Origin: Lates calcarifer
Taxonomy: Eukaryota > Chordata > Actinopteri > Centropomidae
DNA length: 64,000 nt
Assembly: GCF_001640805.2 (NCBI RefSeq)
Contig: NC_066838.1
Location: 3,937,101 to 4,001,100 of the forward strand
Direction of reading: 5' to 3'
The notes below the pieces were generated by a model. The model worked only from the letters and a program-made list of their open reading frames with translations. It was not told the DNA's origin and made no database searches. Below, piece by piece: positions 1 to 11,788 of the stretch (the stretch's first letter is position 1; every line of letters starts with the position of its first letter). Position numbers and translations under genes: made by a program.

Positions 1-1130
1 ATGATTGTGGAACGATGCAGTGGAAACACAAACAAGATGTGAAAAAGGGACTATTAGTTTCTGGTTCCTGTGGTTCAACAGATCCTGGAGCTGTTTGGGT
101 TGAAAAGAGCTAAATGTTCTTCCAATGTGAACATAATATCTACAGAAATTGCAGACAGATGAGTAAGTGTCTGTTACAGTGCTATTACCTGTAGGGAATT
201 GTATGGCAGACTTTGAGTGACTAGAAGTGGGTTACAAGGCCTTGCAGCCCCTGGGCCCATCTCCGTCCCCACCCTGATTCCTTGCCTCTTCCTGGCCACT
301 GTGAATGCCTGGGAACTGGGTGAAGGATATAATGTAGCAGAAAGTGTGCCAGGGTAGGGCGGGGTCCTGTTGGCAGTGACTGGAGGGGTGGGGGTGGTTG
401 GTTTGCTGGGCAGGAGCGAAATCTATAGGGACAAACTCAGTGACCCTGCCTTGACGGATGTAGCTGGCACACATTGATGTCAGTGTGTAATGATTTATTA
501 ATGGGGCCATTAGAAACTGTCATGAATCCAGTGTTAGGGAGGGAATATCAATCAGTGTCATTGTAGAGATTGCACTGTATTCTCAGTAACATCCTATGTG
601 TGTTTCAAGCATTGCAAGCTCAACATAAAAGCATATTATTAGCTCTTTAGTAACCCAACATACTAGTATTTTCTTGCTTTGTACTTTTGTCTCTCCTTCT
701 CTTTTTCCACTTCTCTCTTTCTTTCCCACTGCAGAGGATTTTCTGACACATGCAGAGCCTTGGATCTGAATGACAAGCACGTTCAGCATGAATTACAGAG
801 GCAGGGGAGGGGGTGTCTGCATCATCACTACCTCTCAAAGCCAGCAGCAACTCCACATCCATATCTGCTCTCTCTCTCCCTCTCTTTCTCTCCCTTTCTC
901 CTGTTCGTCATACTACCAAGCCTTTATCTATGATTCACACTCTCTGGTATAGACCGATCCCAAACCTTTGCTGCCTCCCAACAGAGAATAATGGGGATGA
1001 ATGGAGGAAAGATGCTCCAGGGAGAAGCTGGCTGTTCTTACTCACTCTGGCTGACCAGCCTTTGCATCAGCAACGCATCCTCTGACGTCAGCACAGCCTC
1101 TCTCCTGCGTAATCATCCATAGTTCATAAG
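1..1130. other. non-coding stretch with pyrimidine-rich tracts
   Basis: No gene is supported. There are two pyrimidine-rich tracts at about 676-734 and 868-905. The first ends in a good splice-acceptor-like CTGCAG at 729-734, but no matching donor or recognisable protein follows. The short ORFs crossing this part are products of the low-complexity CT runs. Confidence 0.6.
1083..1090. promoter_or_regulatory. CRE-like palindrome TGACGTCA
   Basis: A perfect 8-bp CREB/ATF consensus (TGACGTCA) lies just before a CA microsatellite. CpG-containing full CREs are uncommon in such AT-rich sequence. No transcript start or CpG island is visible around it, so a regulatory role is only a possibility. Confidence 0.3.
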
Positions 1131-1164
1131 TACGCACGCACGCACACACACACACATACACACT
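1131..1164. repeat. (ACGC)/(AC)n microsatellite
   Basis: A run of ACGC units passes into AC units with one AT interruption. It is a compound microsatellite. Confidence 0.9.
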
Positions 1165-3560
1165 CCTCTTCCCTTTGTAACTGACTTGCTGCACAGCTTG
1201 GTTCTGACATTTATCTGGAACATGTTCTACACACATGACAGTTAGATACATGTCCTTAAACATTTCAGTAAGGAAGGAAAACTTCATTATCTCTCATAAA
1301 AAGACAGCAACATTTTTGTTTATCAGGGCAGAAGGTCTAGACCTTTGATTTTCAAATGCTGGCCATCATTCTCTGTCTCTATTTGGCAGATACTCATAGC
1401 CTAAATTTTCTGGGATATAAACATTAAGTGCAATGTTGCAATGGATTCATTGAGTTATGCTGTAGGCTATATTATATTATTATTTTTACCCAATATTTGT
1501 TCACATCCTGGCAAACTGCTATCATCAATAGAATGCAGATTATCCTGTTAGGATTTCCTGTTGGTAATATAGCCATGGATGTACAGATAGCTGTCACAGG
1601 ATTTCTTTGATACCGAAGTAAATGTAAAAACTGGATGATTCTCCAGCGTATTCTGGAAGTATCTTTTTTCTATAAATTCTAACTGGATTTATGAACATTT
1701 TTTCACACATGGCCAATAGACTTAATGATATCATTGATGTAAGTCACACTGAATCTAAAATTATGTCTGTCATGTCTGTGTTCAGATTTGACTGAGTTAT
1801 GACTTTAAGGAGTATGATTATTGATACAAATTGCTGAAATCAGGTGCTAATGGTAAATGGCAAATTGAAGCACCATAAATAGCTTTGTGAACTGTGCACA
1901 GCAGGTCAGACTAATAACAAACAACAGTCAGTATCTTTGCCTTCAGCACTCTGACACCCACCTGTGGAGGCGAGCCTCATAGTCTGAAAACTACTGATCT
2001 TGAATGAAATAGAAATAGACACAATATACAGTATTAATACTGTATACCCATTTATCTGTCTGATTTTATGAATGTCACTGGCACAAAACCACATGCTTCT
2101 AACCATTGGAGAGAGAACATTCAGATAATTTATCCAGCCTATGATCACATGGAACAGATTTTCTCTCTTCACTTATGAATGATAATTAATGTCATGAGAT
2201 GAATTAGAGATGATGAGGCTCACATTTGAAGACACGGTCCATGGGGACTGAACACATGCACTGTTCCTCTCCTGTAACCTTGGCAGTATAGCATTGAAAG
2301 TATTGATTGCATCACATTGAGCTTTGCTGTGCACGTCACTGCTCTCCACATGTTGCACGTGTGCTGTATACAAGCTTAAGACCCTGTAGATGACTTGTCC
2401 CAGCTGTTATTGTCAGACAAGACATGGATGGCTCTGTGTGTGTGTGTGTGTGTGTAAATGTCCTCTCCACAGGGCCAGTTAACACACCAGCCCAGAGAGG
2501 AAGATCAGCTGGCCATGCACACAGGATGTTCCCAGCATGCCCTGGGGTCTCTGGAGGCCACAGAGGTCACACATGACAGTCCTCTGTACTTCTGGCCTTT
2601 TGAATAAATAATGAATGAAGAATAAAGACCGGATGTGTGGCGAAAGGATCAGACACATGGACCCCAGCTCAAAGGAAGAAACACAGAGGAAAACTGTAAT
2701 TTAAAAAACAAAGTTTACTGCAATGGCAGAGAGTGGTGGTTGATGACAAATGCTGCAGATGTTAGCTGCAGTGTAAAGCCCCTTTTACTCTTTTTACTTT
2801 TACAGAATATTGCGCTGCTATTCCACTTTGCCATTCTGCATAAAAGGTATGGAGGTGGAATGGGGGTCCTTATCGCGCCACCTTTAAGCCAGTGTCGGAG
2901 ATAATCGCAAAGCCGAATGACCTCTGTGTAAAAGGGAGAGCCGGCACGGCGGAATAGACACCAACCAATGCTGATGTTGCTGTGTGATTTGGATAAGGTT
3001 GTGAATGAAATGGCATTTTATATTTTATTGTCCTTCTGATGTTTGAGTTAAGCTTTTCATAAAAATGTCTGCTGGACATTCCAGTCTGATATGACAGATG
3101 AATGGAGATTACAGTACACGCCTGTCATCAAAGCATGAGAGTGTTATATGTTGAATTTGTCAATGCTTTAACTGTTTGTGGTGCACCACAACCACAAATG
3201 CCAACCTTTTAGGTGTTCAGTGATTGCAAGGGTATGCAATATTTTAGCATGTGAAAATTGTGCTAAACATTTTAGCATGTGTTTAACATTCTTTAGGGAG
3301 TTCCACAAATCGGAGTCTTTAACCTGCAAATACTTTATGTCAAAAAGAACGATCCATACTTAGGGATGTGTTTTGGTCACACCAGAGCATGAACTTTTTC
3401 ACAGATTATATTGATAGCAATAGTGAAAAGGCAGTATGCCAAATATTCAGCAATACTGCATGTGTTAGTAGCACATGAAACATAGATTATACAAACATTA
3501 TGACCTCTGTGTACATATTAATTAGGTAGGCAGCTGGAGAGGTATGTAAATTCAGAATGT
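1165..3560. other. non-coding unique sequence
   Basis: AT-rich sequence without a supported exon. It contains the short GT tract noted separately. A stretch near 2860-2960 (ending in a patch rich in GCC/GGC) is somewhat more GC-rich but has no long ORF. Confidence 0.55.
2434..2454. repeat. (TG)n microsatellite
   Basis: About ten TG units, pure. Confidence 0.9.
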
Positions 3561-3880
3561 GTTTATTTCAAGGTTAAATGGAGGAGGTTTATGGGAGTGA
3601 AAAGTCAGGCATGCAGGGACCAGAGGAAAGGGTAGCAGTGTGAGAGTGTAAGAGGGCTTGATAAGAGGAGGAGGGTCAAAGAGGATGGAGTAATCGAGGA
3701 TGAAGAAAAAGGGATTAAGGGAGGAAGCATGAGGCTCCACTGAGCATTCATCAGAGCTGGAGTGGAGCTGGAGGGCTGTAGTGCAAGGAAGTAATGGGCA
3801 AGGGTGTGGTGGGATGAGAATTGTGGGGGTGGAGATGTGAAGAAGACGAGGGTCTGGACATATGGGGAGTACAGGACAGA
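3561..3880. repeat. purine-rich, C-poor low-complexity tract
   Basis: The plus strand is dominated by G and A (GAGGAGG, GAAGAAAAAGGG and similar blocks). Long minus-strand ORFs here (up to 164 codons, Ser/Pro/Leu-rich) are explained by this composition: a pyrimidine-rich strand has few stop codons. It is not a gene. Confidence 0.7.
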
Positions 3881-6800
3881 GCTGTACAACCTGGACAGTT
3901 GGAAAATGCATGGGGTATGACTCAGGAAGCACATCCATTTGTGACTTAAGTTACACCACAGCTGAAGGTCAGCGCACCCACAATGCTTTACAGACACACA
4001 CATACACAATGCATGCACTGCAGGGAGGGGAAATAGAGGATGCGTCCCAGTGTAATAGGCAGTCACGGGGGAGCACAGGATGTAGAGGGGCGGATGCATG
4101 GAAGGAAATCTCTGAATAAAGGATGAAACAGACAGAGTGGAAGGACACTACTAATAATGGCTGGTTTAAATCACAGTAACGTTGTGATATCAATAGATTT
4201 ATAAATAAAAAATCAGCCGCTGTATGGCATGTATGCAGAACACACAGAACAATGGTATTCTTGACTGATCAAAGCTAATTAATTCACCATGGATTTACGA
4301 ACATTGTGAACATAAGGATAATATCTTGGCCAGTTTAAATTATTTCTTGTGTTGTGTCCAAATACCATTCCCAAGACTGTAAGCTGCAGATTTGATTAAT
4401 TCACAGTGGAGTTTGGAGGAGGGTAGGCTGTGTTTTTGTGCACTAATTATTGATTCTCACATGGGCGACATGATCATTAAAAAGAGCCCTATAGGCACTA
4501 GTAAAGAGCTTCCATGCTATTTTTTTATGTGGTGTGTGAATTACTATATAAATCCAAGTTCAGTTTAAGTTTATGGTCTGTATCCATAAAATGACGTACA
4601 TATACACATATTCACGGCTGTTCCCTTTAGCATCAAGGGAAAATTTCAGTTTATTACAGTTAATTTCATCTACAAAAAATATGAAGGAAATGTTGATAAC
4701 GTTTTTTTGTCCAAGATGAAAACAAAACTTTAAAAAGTAACCTTTGAAAACAATAACTATGACAAAATGTTAATAAAAAGGAGGACAGAAAATTTGAAAA
4801 AATTGAATAACTGTTTTAATGCAGAGTTGAATGCAACAACACTCATGCATGTGTATAATCATACTGTACTTCATCCTCCCTACACAGTATCCTGAGGTAG
4901 CCAAAAATTTCATCTTTTCAAAATTTGATTTAGGTGCTTGCCCTGTTACATTTATTGCTTTCCAGTTATGTTGTGTCTCTGTCACAAATGTTATTTAATG
5001 TTACCACTTTGGAAAGGAAAAAAAAGCCACAACCCCAAGACAAAACAACTAGGAAAAAGAACAATGAAAACAGGATGCTGATGTGGATGTCATATATTCC
5101 AGTCAGCAATCAACCAATGAAATCTTCCTCAAAATGTTCACCATAGAACATTGGTGCCTCAATGTTATCTGATGTTTAAGCTACAAACTAAACCCAGACC
5201 ATGAACAGTATTTAGTGAAAAAGCAGGTGAACACAGGTTCTCGATGATTAGCCTCTCTGCGGTGGAGAGCACAGCTAGCTGCAATGATGCCAGGTGGGCA
5301 GAACAACAGTGAGTAAGAGTTTGAAAATGTAATTTGATTTACTGAGGTGAGTGAGTCCAGTCTACCCTAACTTAAGTTAAGAACAGCACATGGATCCATT
5401 GTAACTGTACACATCAAAGATGGCAACAAGCCTCAGAATTGAGAACAATAACAAAATAGCTGAATAAGACTGAATCACATTTGTGTGTACATTACACAGA
5501 TCTGGGAACACTGGATAGCTACAAACATTATTTACATTTAAACCAAAGATTTTTGGAATGAGATGGAGTAAAATGGAGCAAAGCAATAGTTCAGGCAGAG
5601 CATAGACGTCATGATTGCATTAGCTGATCGACATCAGCTGATTAAATTATTTGACCTGTTTGGATACATCCACTCATATTCACACAGGTTTACAGGTGAC
5701 CATAAAAACTGACGCAGCTCCTTCCATCACCTCACCCTTTATGTTCCCAGCTTTTCGTGTTGTTGATTTCAGACATAATGTTCGTGTATGTGTTTGTAAA
5801 TGGGGGATTAGTTGTCACAGCACAATCCTCACAGCTGTTTAAAATCTTTGAGAGTTCTGTCAGGCAGCAGAACATTTTCCTTCTTTTTAAATCACCTTCT
5901 TCTAAAATCTCACCATTTAACTTAGAGAATGATGTTATGTGAAAATTAGAAACATGTTGTGTGTCACTGGAAGTTACCTTTAAAGATTTAACTCCACTAT
6001 CCTTCACATATAGCATAAATTCTGGGTGAGAATTAAGAAATGACTTTGCGTTAAAGAGGAACTCGTCATCTTTTGTCAGTTTCATTTTTAGCTTCAGGTA
6101 TTTCTTCTTTTACCTACAGGAATCAATTTTACTATTGAGGCATAGGTTGGTATAATTTTCTGACCGGCGAAATGGACTGTAGATTTAACCCCATGGTGGT
6201 TTGCTGATCCTCAATCCTCCTCTCTACTGGTCTGGGACTATGAGTGTGACCAGTGGAATTTCATTTGCTTCATCCCCCTGCTTTCAATCATTCAAATAGG
6301 TAATTTCAGGGACTGTGGAGGGTTCCTCATCTGTCTACACCAACAGAACACACTTCAAATGAGAAACATTTGTGAGGTGTGTGTGTGCATGTGTGTGTGC
6401 ACATATATGAGCGTGTCATGACAGTTAAAGCAGTCAGTAGCCCTCACTCTTGGCCAGTGGCTACAGAACGTCAGGTGTGATGACTGTCCTATTAAACTCC
6501 CCCTGGCAGCCATTGCTTGGGTCCCCACCCCCAACCAGTACACACAGACACACACACAGACACAGAGAAATGTAATGAGCTGAGACCTATTAAAAATCAA
6601 TTTTATAGCTGCTTTCCTCGCTCTCTTTATGTTCCACTCTAACAGCAAAGCCGTTGCTGGGATTGCCCAGAGCATTAAAAGGGAGGGGAAGAAAGGCTTT
6701 GATGGACAGGCTGAACACACATTTACAGGTCAGGTGGAGTGAACATATGTGTGTGTGTGTGTGGATATGTATGTGGTTCAATGACTTATACAGCTTTATA

Positions 6801-7817
6801 CTGAGATGTAATAGGCCTGTAAGTTGACTCAATAACCCATCCAGTTTGATATGGATTTAAAAAAAGATTTTTTACTCTCCCTGCTTCCCACAGAGAGAGC
6901 AATTCCTCATGTATGTTAAACTAAACAGATGTTAACAAACCTGTAGTGTGTTTTAATAGGCAAACCATGTAGCCTATGTTTAAATGTACCGTGGCTGCAG
7001 CTACATCAGACTTTGCTCCCCATTCATTCTATGAGGAGCTGAGATTCGCTGCTGGTCATGACCTGCTCATTTCATTCAGAGTTCACTCAGAATGAGCAGA
7101 GAGGGAAGAGCACTGCTTAGCTGAAGTGAGTGTAAGAATATTAATGGAGGTTAATGATAATAAATTGGTATCATTTTCAACTTGTGAAATGCTTTTTTTA
7201 GCCCACTAGCTATGCCTGCTCCCACAGTTTCAGTCCTTGCCATGCTGATTTCCTGTTTCACCTGCTTTTTGTTTAAGAACACAAGTAAGTTTCAAAATCT
7301 GGTCTACTCATTTGTAGTGCCTGCATTGCCACACTTGAATGACAAGCTAACATTACCCTGCAGTTGTTTTACAAAGTCAGCAAACAGACAGATGGTGCAT
7401 TTTAGAAAATGGCCCTGGATGGTTAATGTTTTGTACACTAGCAAAAATCAATTAATGCAGGATCATTAAGAAGCTTTATAAACACAATTACACACCTCTA
7501 CATCTTGTATACAATTTGTAAGTTACTGTATAAAGTTCAGTGTATGCTGTCAGTTTTGATCAATAAATTTAACTATAATCAATCCAGGTTTTCTTTGCTA
7601 TTAAAGGAAAGTTACGATTTATTACTGTGTTAATTTTGTCAACAAAAACTATAGTATTTATTGATTAGAGATGATACAAACTGCTTATTTGTTTTTTCCA
7701 CACAGTACAGTAATTTGAATTTCAAAGTGACAGCCCTAATTTGTGTCTGTAATGCAAAGTAAGGGGATGATTATTGTGTCAACTGTCACATTTAGAGAGA
7801 AAATATCTTGCAAAATG
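3881..7817. other. non-coding stretch, mostly unique
   Basis: No supported gene. Around 4625-4760 and again 7590-7680 there is similar text (a 'cagtttattac...gttaattt..tc' pattern) that resembles an old interspersed fish repeat, but it is too decayed to name. Short GT tracts lie near 6378-6405 and 6747-6762. A minus-strand ORF at 5732-6085 is listed separately. Confidence 0.5.
5732..6085 (-). other. unrecognised 117-codon ORF, possible exon or transposon fragment
   Basis: This minus-strand ORF is not low-complexity, and its composition (Lys, Asp, Glu, Phe, Leu mixed) looks more protein-like than its neighbours. It begins MKLTKDDEFLF and contains a HPEFMLYVKDSG stretch near residues 20-31. 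After residue 36 or so the DNA reads AAG|GTAACT, which would make a passable splice donor. Upstream of the first Met the frame closes with a TAA about 27 bases away, and no convincing polypyrimidine-AG acceptor lies between. I do not recognise the protein. In AT-rich DNA of this length one ORF of this size by chance is not rare, so this may be nothing. It could also be a remnant of a transposon-encoded protein. Confidence 0.15.
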
Positions 7818-8276
7818 TGTCAGGACTGAACTAGGACGAGAACCCAAATGCAAGACTCAGACTCAACATACAAAATAAACAATCTTTATTTGACAAAGTA
7901 ACAACAGAAAATCACACACATGGAGGCAAATCCACTAGGTAAAGTACAAACAAAAGTCACTCACAAGGAGGCAAAAACTACGAAACAAACAAGGCAAGAC
8001 AAGGGATCAAAAACTTGGCGTGACTGTGGCTCGAGGTGCAGGCTGGCTTGGCTCTCTGAATGAACAAGACGAACTAGCACAGGACAACGGGAGACACAGA
8101 CTCTAAATAGACACAAGGTAAGAGGAAACAGGTGGAGACAATCAGGGCGGGGCAAGCAATCAGACAGGCGGGAAACACATGAGGGGAAGAGGCAAGTGAC
8201 CTGAAACAAGAGGAGAGTAAGATTTCAAAATAAAACAGGAAGACAGAAGGCAACATGAAGACGGGACAACACGACA
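7818..8276 (-). mobile_element. solo LTR, Ty3/gypsy-like (degenerate)
   Basis: The block starts TGTCAGGA and ends CAACACGACA on the plus strand, so it has the 5'-TG...CA-3' LTR ends on either strand. Read on the minus strand it has a pyrimidine-rich upstream half, a TATTTA box at about 8104-8109 and a polyadenylation signal AATAAA at 7885-7890, followed by about 65 bases to the end. That order (U3, R, U5) fits an LTR. The text (long TC-rich U3, 'TCAAATAAAG' before the poly(A) site) matches the style of percomorph gypsy-type LTRs I know. No gag, pol or second LTR lies on either side, so it is a solo LTR left by recombination. I see no clear 4-6 bp target duplication, which suggests it is old or that my ends are a few bases off. 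The ORFs inside it are not genes. Confidence 0.7.
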
Positions 8277-8867
8277 GTTGACTTAACATAATTTCTTGGA
8301 CATGACAAAATGGGTTCCTGGACAAAGCTAGGGTCAAATTTGAGGTCTGTGCCTCTTGTGTGTTTGATAGTTAATCTGTGCCATGCAGAAAATTAACACA
8401 GCTATCGTACTGCGGAAGTTAATCTTCGAAGAAAATGAACTCAGGCAGTGAAAACGTGTTTGTCTAGAAATGAGTCTTTGTTTCTTTGTGTGTGTGTGTC
8501 TATTCTCAACAGCTGACAGTTGCACAGTGTTTGTCTTTAACTTTGTAAGCCTTGTCATCTCTCCTTTCTGTTCCTCATCTCACTAATGTGCTTCAGCTGC
8601 GGGCTAACAAACATACTACCTATACATGTGTGCGCACATACAGACACACCCACACACACAAGGACACAGTGTAGAGTGTAGAGTTGACAACTGACTGTCA
8701 CTATGCCATTATCAAAAAGCTTTAAACCCATCTGAATATGATCTAAAAGGCAGTAAACCAACTAAACACACCTTTTTGTCCATGGAAACAAAAGATAGAG
8801 GGTGGGGTACAGGCTTAAATTACACAGTCTGAAAATGTTGTGATCAAAGACAAAGACAGATCCAGGC

Positions 8868-8896
8868 TCTCTTTCTTTCTTTCTTTCTTTTTCTTT
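8868..8896. repeat. (CTTT)n microsatellite
   Basis: About seven CTTT units with one extra T. Confidence 0.9.
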
Positions 8897-8991
8897 GAGG
8901 CCTTTGTTATTTTGAAGTATTAAGAACTAAGGGATAGTGTGACACGTGTGTTCAAAGCAGTAAGGGATTAGTGTTGGAAGGTTGGACAGAT

Positions 8992-9048
8992 GGATGGATG
9001 GATGGTTGGATAAATGGATGGATGGTTAGATAAATGGATGGATGATTA
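8992..9048. repeat. GGAT-based minisatellite, about 20-bp unit
   Basis: Three imperfect units of the form GGATGGATGGTTGGATAAAT follow each other. The first carries one extra GGAT and the last is cut short. This is a higher-order repeat built on GGAT. Confidence 0.85.
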
Positions 9049-11059
9049 ATGCCAAAGAGTCTGTCCTGTGCCTCTCACCCATTTCTTTCCCTCCTTCTCT
9101 CTGGAAACCATTCCCACTTCAGTAGGCTTAAGGGTCCACTCATTCACACAAAGTCAAGCCCATATAACCATGTGCTCGCTGGTTTCTAATAATAAACACT
9201 GCACGTCCACAAAGATGAGAGTTCTTCATGTTGGAGATTATCGAGTTAACCAGATAACAACACCATTTTACCCAAAATGTATCCAGAGGCTCAGAGGCGC
9301 CACACACCAGCCAGCCATATCTGTGGACACACATTGAAAAATTCTGTCTTTCCCTTGTTGAAAAAATTCAATTTGTCATTGCACCATTGTATTGATCCAC
9401 ACATCTGTCGCTCTTCCTTTTTGTCTGACAAGTCAAAATATGTAGAAACAGCTTAGTCCTGAGGGAGTCTTCTTGATTTCAGCTGAGTGAGACAGAGCCA
9501 TGAACCAAACCTCTGCTGATCAGCTTGATGGATTTGACCGTCCATTTGCAGTAATCTTCCTTTTTCCAATCACAGGAAATTTCTATCAGCTCTACTCTCC
9601 TGTTCTGGGGCGATAAAGGCACAATATGCTAATTTGAAGACACAATTTTACACTAAAGCTAATACACTCTATATCTTCAGTTCATGAAGGAATATGAACC
9701 CTGGTGACAAAATGACACTATATCATAACAATTCCTCCATGAAGTGAAGCAGAAATATTTTTCAATTAATGGTCACATCTAAAGACAGACACAAAACATG
9801 AAAAATGTATTCTCCTTTCATACTGGGCATTTCCACAGGCACCAGCTTTCAATGCTAGTGCATGAAGTTGTGCATCCTGTATATAGAGAGTTGGACTGTA
9901 AAGGCTCGGCCCCACTAGCACTAAAAACCCGAAGTACTTCGATGAAATCAAATAACTAAACTGCAATCACTGGATTCACACACAAGGGTGAACATTTCAA
10001 AAGTTTCAAAATACACCATCCTATCCATGGGACACACCAGTAGGGATACTTAGGGTGCATTTTGGTCATAACTGTGACTGACTACTGTTTGCATGCTTGC
10101 TGCTAGCTTGCATGCTAACTATTAGCTCACCCACTGTTGTAGCTCAGAACTAACCCTGATAGTCCTTATGTCATAGATGAACTTTCTGATTCTCTATTTT
10201 TTAACTGTCATCACCATCTTTCCCCAACCTTATCCAAGTGTTTTGGTTGCCTAACCATACCCTTACAAAGTTTATTTCCTTAAGAAACTTTCTCCAACCC
10301 TAGCCATACTGTAGCTGCCATATGCAAATATCGTGGGGAAGGAAATTCTAAAGATGTTAGCAGAGAACATTATAGAGCATACATATGACACATATTATAT
10401 TGAGCATCATCTGTGGTTTTGCAGAATCATCCAGTAGCAATGTTGCCTGTCCAGAGTTAGCATTGGATACCAACTGCAATCTCATCCCTTGATTGAAGGG
10501 ACGTTGACATAGTATTTAACAAGCAGTAAAATTATGGTGGACATCATGCAGGGTTAATTTGATTTTGATTTGGGTGGCATCCTTGTTCTCTTCATTCACC
10601 TTCTGTGAAGCACTGTTAAATCAAGAATTTTCCTTATTATTTCATCTAATCATGCTTCAGTGATGAAATATCTTTATTCAAATGGCATCTTCAACCCCTG
10701 TCAGGACTCGTATTACAGAAATAAGACTTACATTCCTGATACTACTACAATCATAGTGGCCATGACATACTCCGTCCCATCTCTAACAGTGTGTCTTTAA
10801 TCGTGTCCTAGTGGATGTACGTATTGATTGTGGAGGAGGCATTAGTTCTGTGGTTATTAATAGCCTGAGGAGGGAAGCCTAATGGGAGTTCAACTTCCTC
10901 CAACTGGTTTATTCATAGCAGGATCATTAGTACCATAATTGACCCCCTTCCTGCTTGTCTGTGTGACTGACGGACTTTAACAGACTGTGTGTGTATGTGT
11001 ACTTGTATTACTCATGTTGTGGGGACATGAATATGTCAGTCAGATTGTGGGGACTTGAC

Positions 11060-11086
11060 AGTGTGTGTGTGTGTGTATGTGTATGT
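11060..11086. repeat. (GT)n microsatellite, interrupted
   Basis: GT run with ATGT interruptions. Together with the AC run 33 bases downstream it can form an inverted GT/AC pair. Confidence 0.85.
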
Positions 11087-11115
11087 CTTTGTACCTGTCT
11101 TTCGCTGCTCTCTCT

Positions 11116-11118
<3 letters not shown>

Positions 11119-11157
<39 letters not shown>
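11119..11157. repeat. (AC)n microsatellite
   Basis: About 19 AC units, nearly pure, after a short TC run. Confidence 0.95.
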
Positions 11158-11159
<2 letters not shown>

Positions 11160-11285
11160 GACATGAATGAACTGATACTACACATTCACAAAAATCTTTC
11201 TCTTTGTTTCATCAAAATTAGAATGCTTTTTTGTCATTGCACCAAGAGAAGCACGAGAGTTGCTGTGCACACCTAAAAATTATGT

Positions 11286-11287
<2 letters not shown>

Positions 11288-11323
<36 letters not shown>
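11288..11323. repeat. (AC)n microsatellite
   Basis: About 18 pure AC units. Confidence 0.95.
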
Positions 11324-11325
<2 letters not shown>

Positions 11326-11389
11326 TCATACACATGTGCACATCACTAATTCACTAATCAATATTTACAATAAATAGTACATATTCAAT

Positions 11390-11515
11390 CCAGTTTTATT
11401 TAAATATCACCAAATCACAACAGAAGTCACCTCAAGGCACTTCTCATATAGAACAGGTCTAAACCATACTCCTTATATTATTGTATTTACAGAGAGAGAC
11501 ACAACAATTCCCATA
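11390..11515 (-). mobile_element. fish interspersed repeat, probable retroposon 3' end
   Basis: The sequence opens with a TTTTATTTAAATA-like start, then 'caccaaatcacaacagaagtc' type text, 'cctcaaggcactt' and a 'caattccc' block. This order is one I recognise from a very common fish repeat that begins TTTATATAGC and continues CACAACA...CTCAAGGC. Its start is the reverse complement of a CTATATAAA-type LINE/SINE tail, which suggests the element lies on the minus strand. No formal family name is given because I cannot check one. Confidence 0.55.
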
Positions 11516-11742
11516 AAAGATAATAAAAAAATATGCAATATCAGAACATCCTAAAGGCACTGTATAGATACAGCACTGTACTCGATGATCCGGGTTATTG
11601 CACATGAATAATCACACATGAGTATGGCCAGTGTGCTGGGCCTTTCATATATGTATTCATTTCATATGTATACAATGTAGAATATACATTTTATTTTCTG
11701 AGCATTCTTTTTCATGTGATTGTGTGAGATTTTCATTCTTTT

Positions 11743-11744
<2 letters not shown>

Positions 11745-11787
<43 letters not shown>
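11745..11787. repeat. (TG)n microsatellite
   Basis: About 21 pure TG units. The Cys-Val and Thr-His runs in ORFs here come from it. Confidence 0.95.

Positions 11788-11788
<1 letters not shown>

Larger units (their letters stand above)
8277..11389. other. non-coding stretch with simple repeats
   Basis: No supported gene. It holds the CTTT and GGAT repeats and the CA/GT tracts listed separately. A stretch at about 10240-10340 ('aaccctagcc...gccatatgcaaatat') resembles text at 54640-54710 and may be one old interspersed repeat. The sequence at 10820-10945 has several TTATTAATAG/ATCATTAGTA-type homeodomain-like words and no repeat character, so it could be a conserved non-coding element. Confidence 0.5.

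Noticed and set aside
729..800. Possible exon after a strong pyrimidine-AG at 734
   Set aside because: No donor of quality follows and the peptide matches nothing I know.
3552..4099. 128- and 164-codon minus-strand ORFs
   Set aside because: They run through a purine-rich, C-poor tract. The encoded proteins are Ser/Pro/Leu-rich and resemble nothing; composition explains the lack of stops.
8992..9048. CRISPR-like array
   Set aside because: Units are contiguous with no unique spacers, and the genome is eukaryotic. It is a minisatellite.
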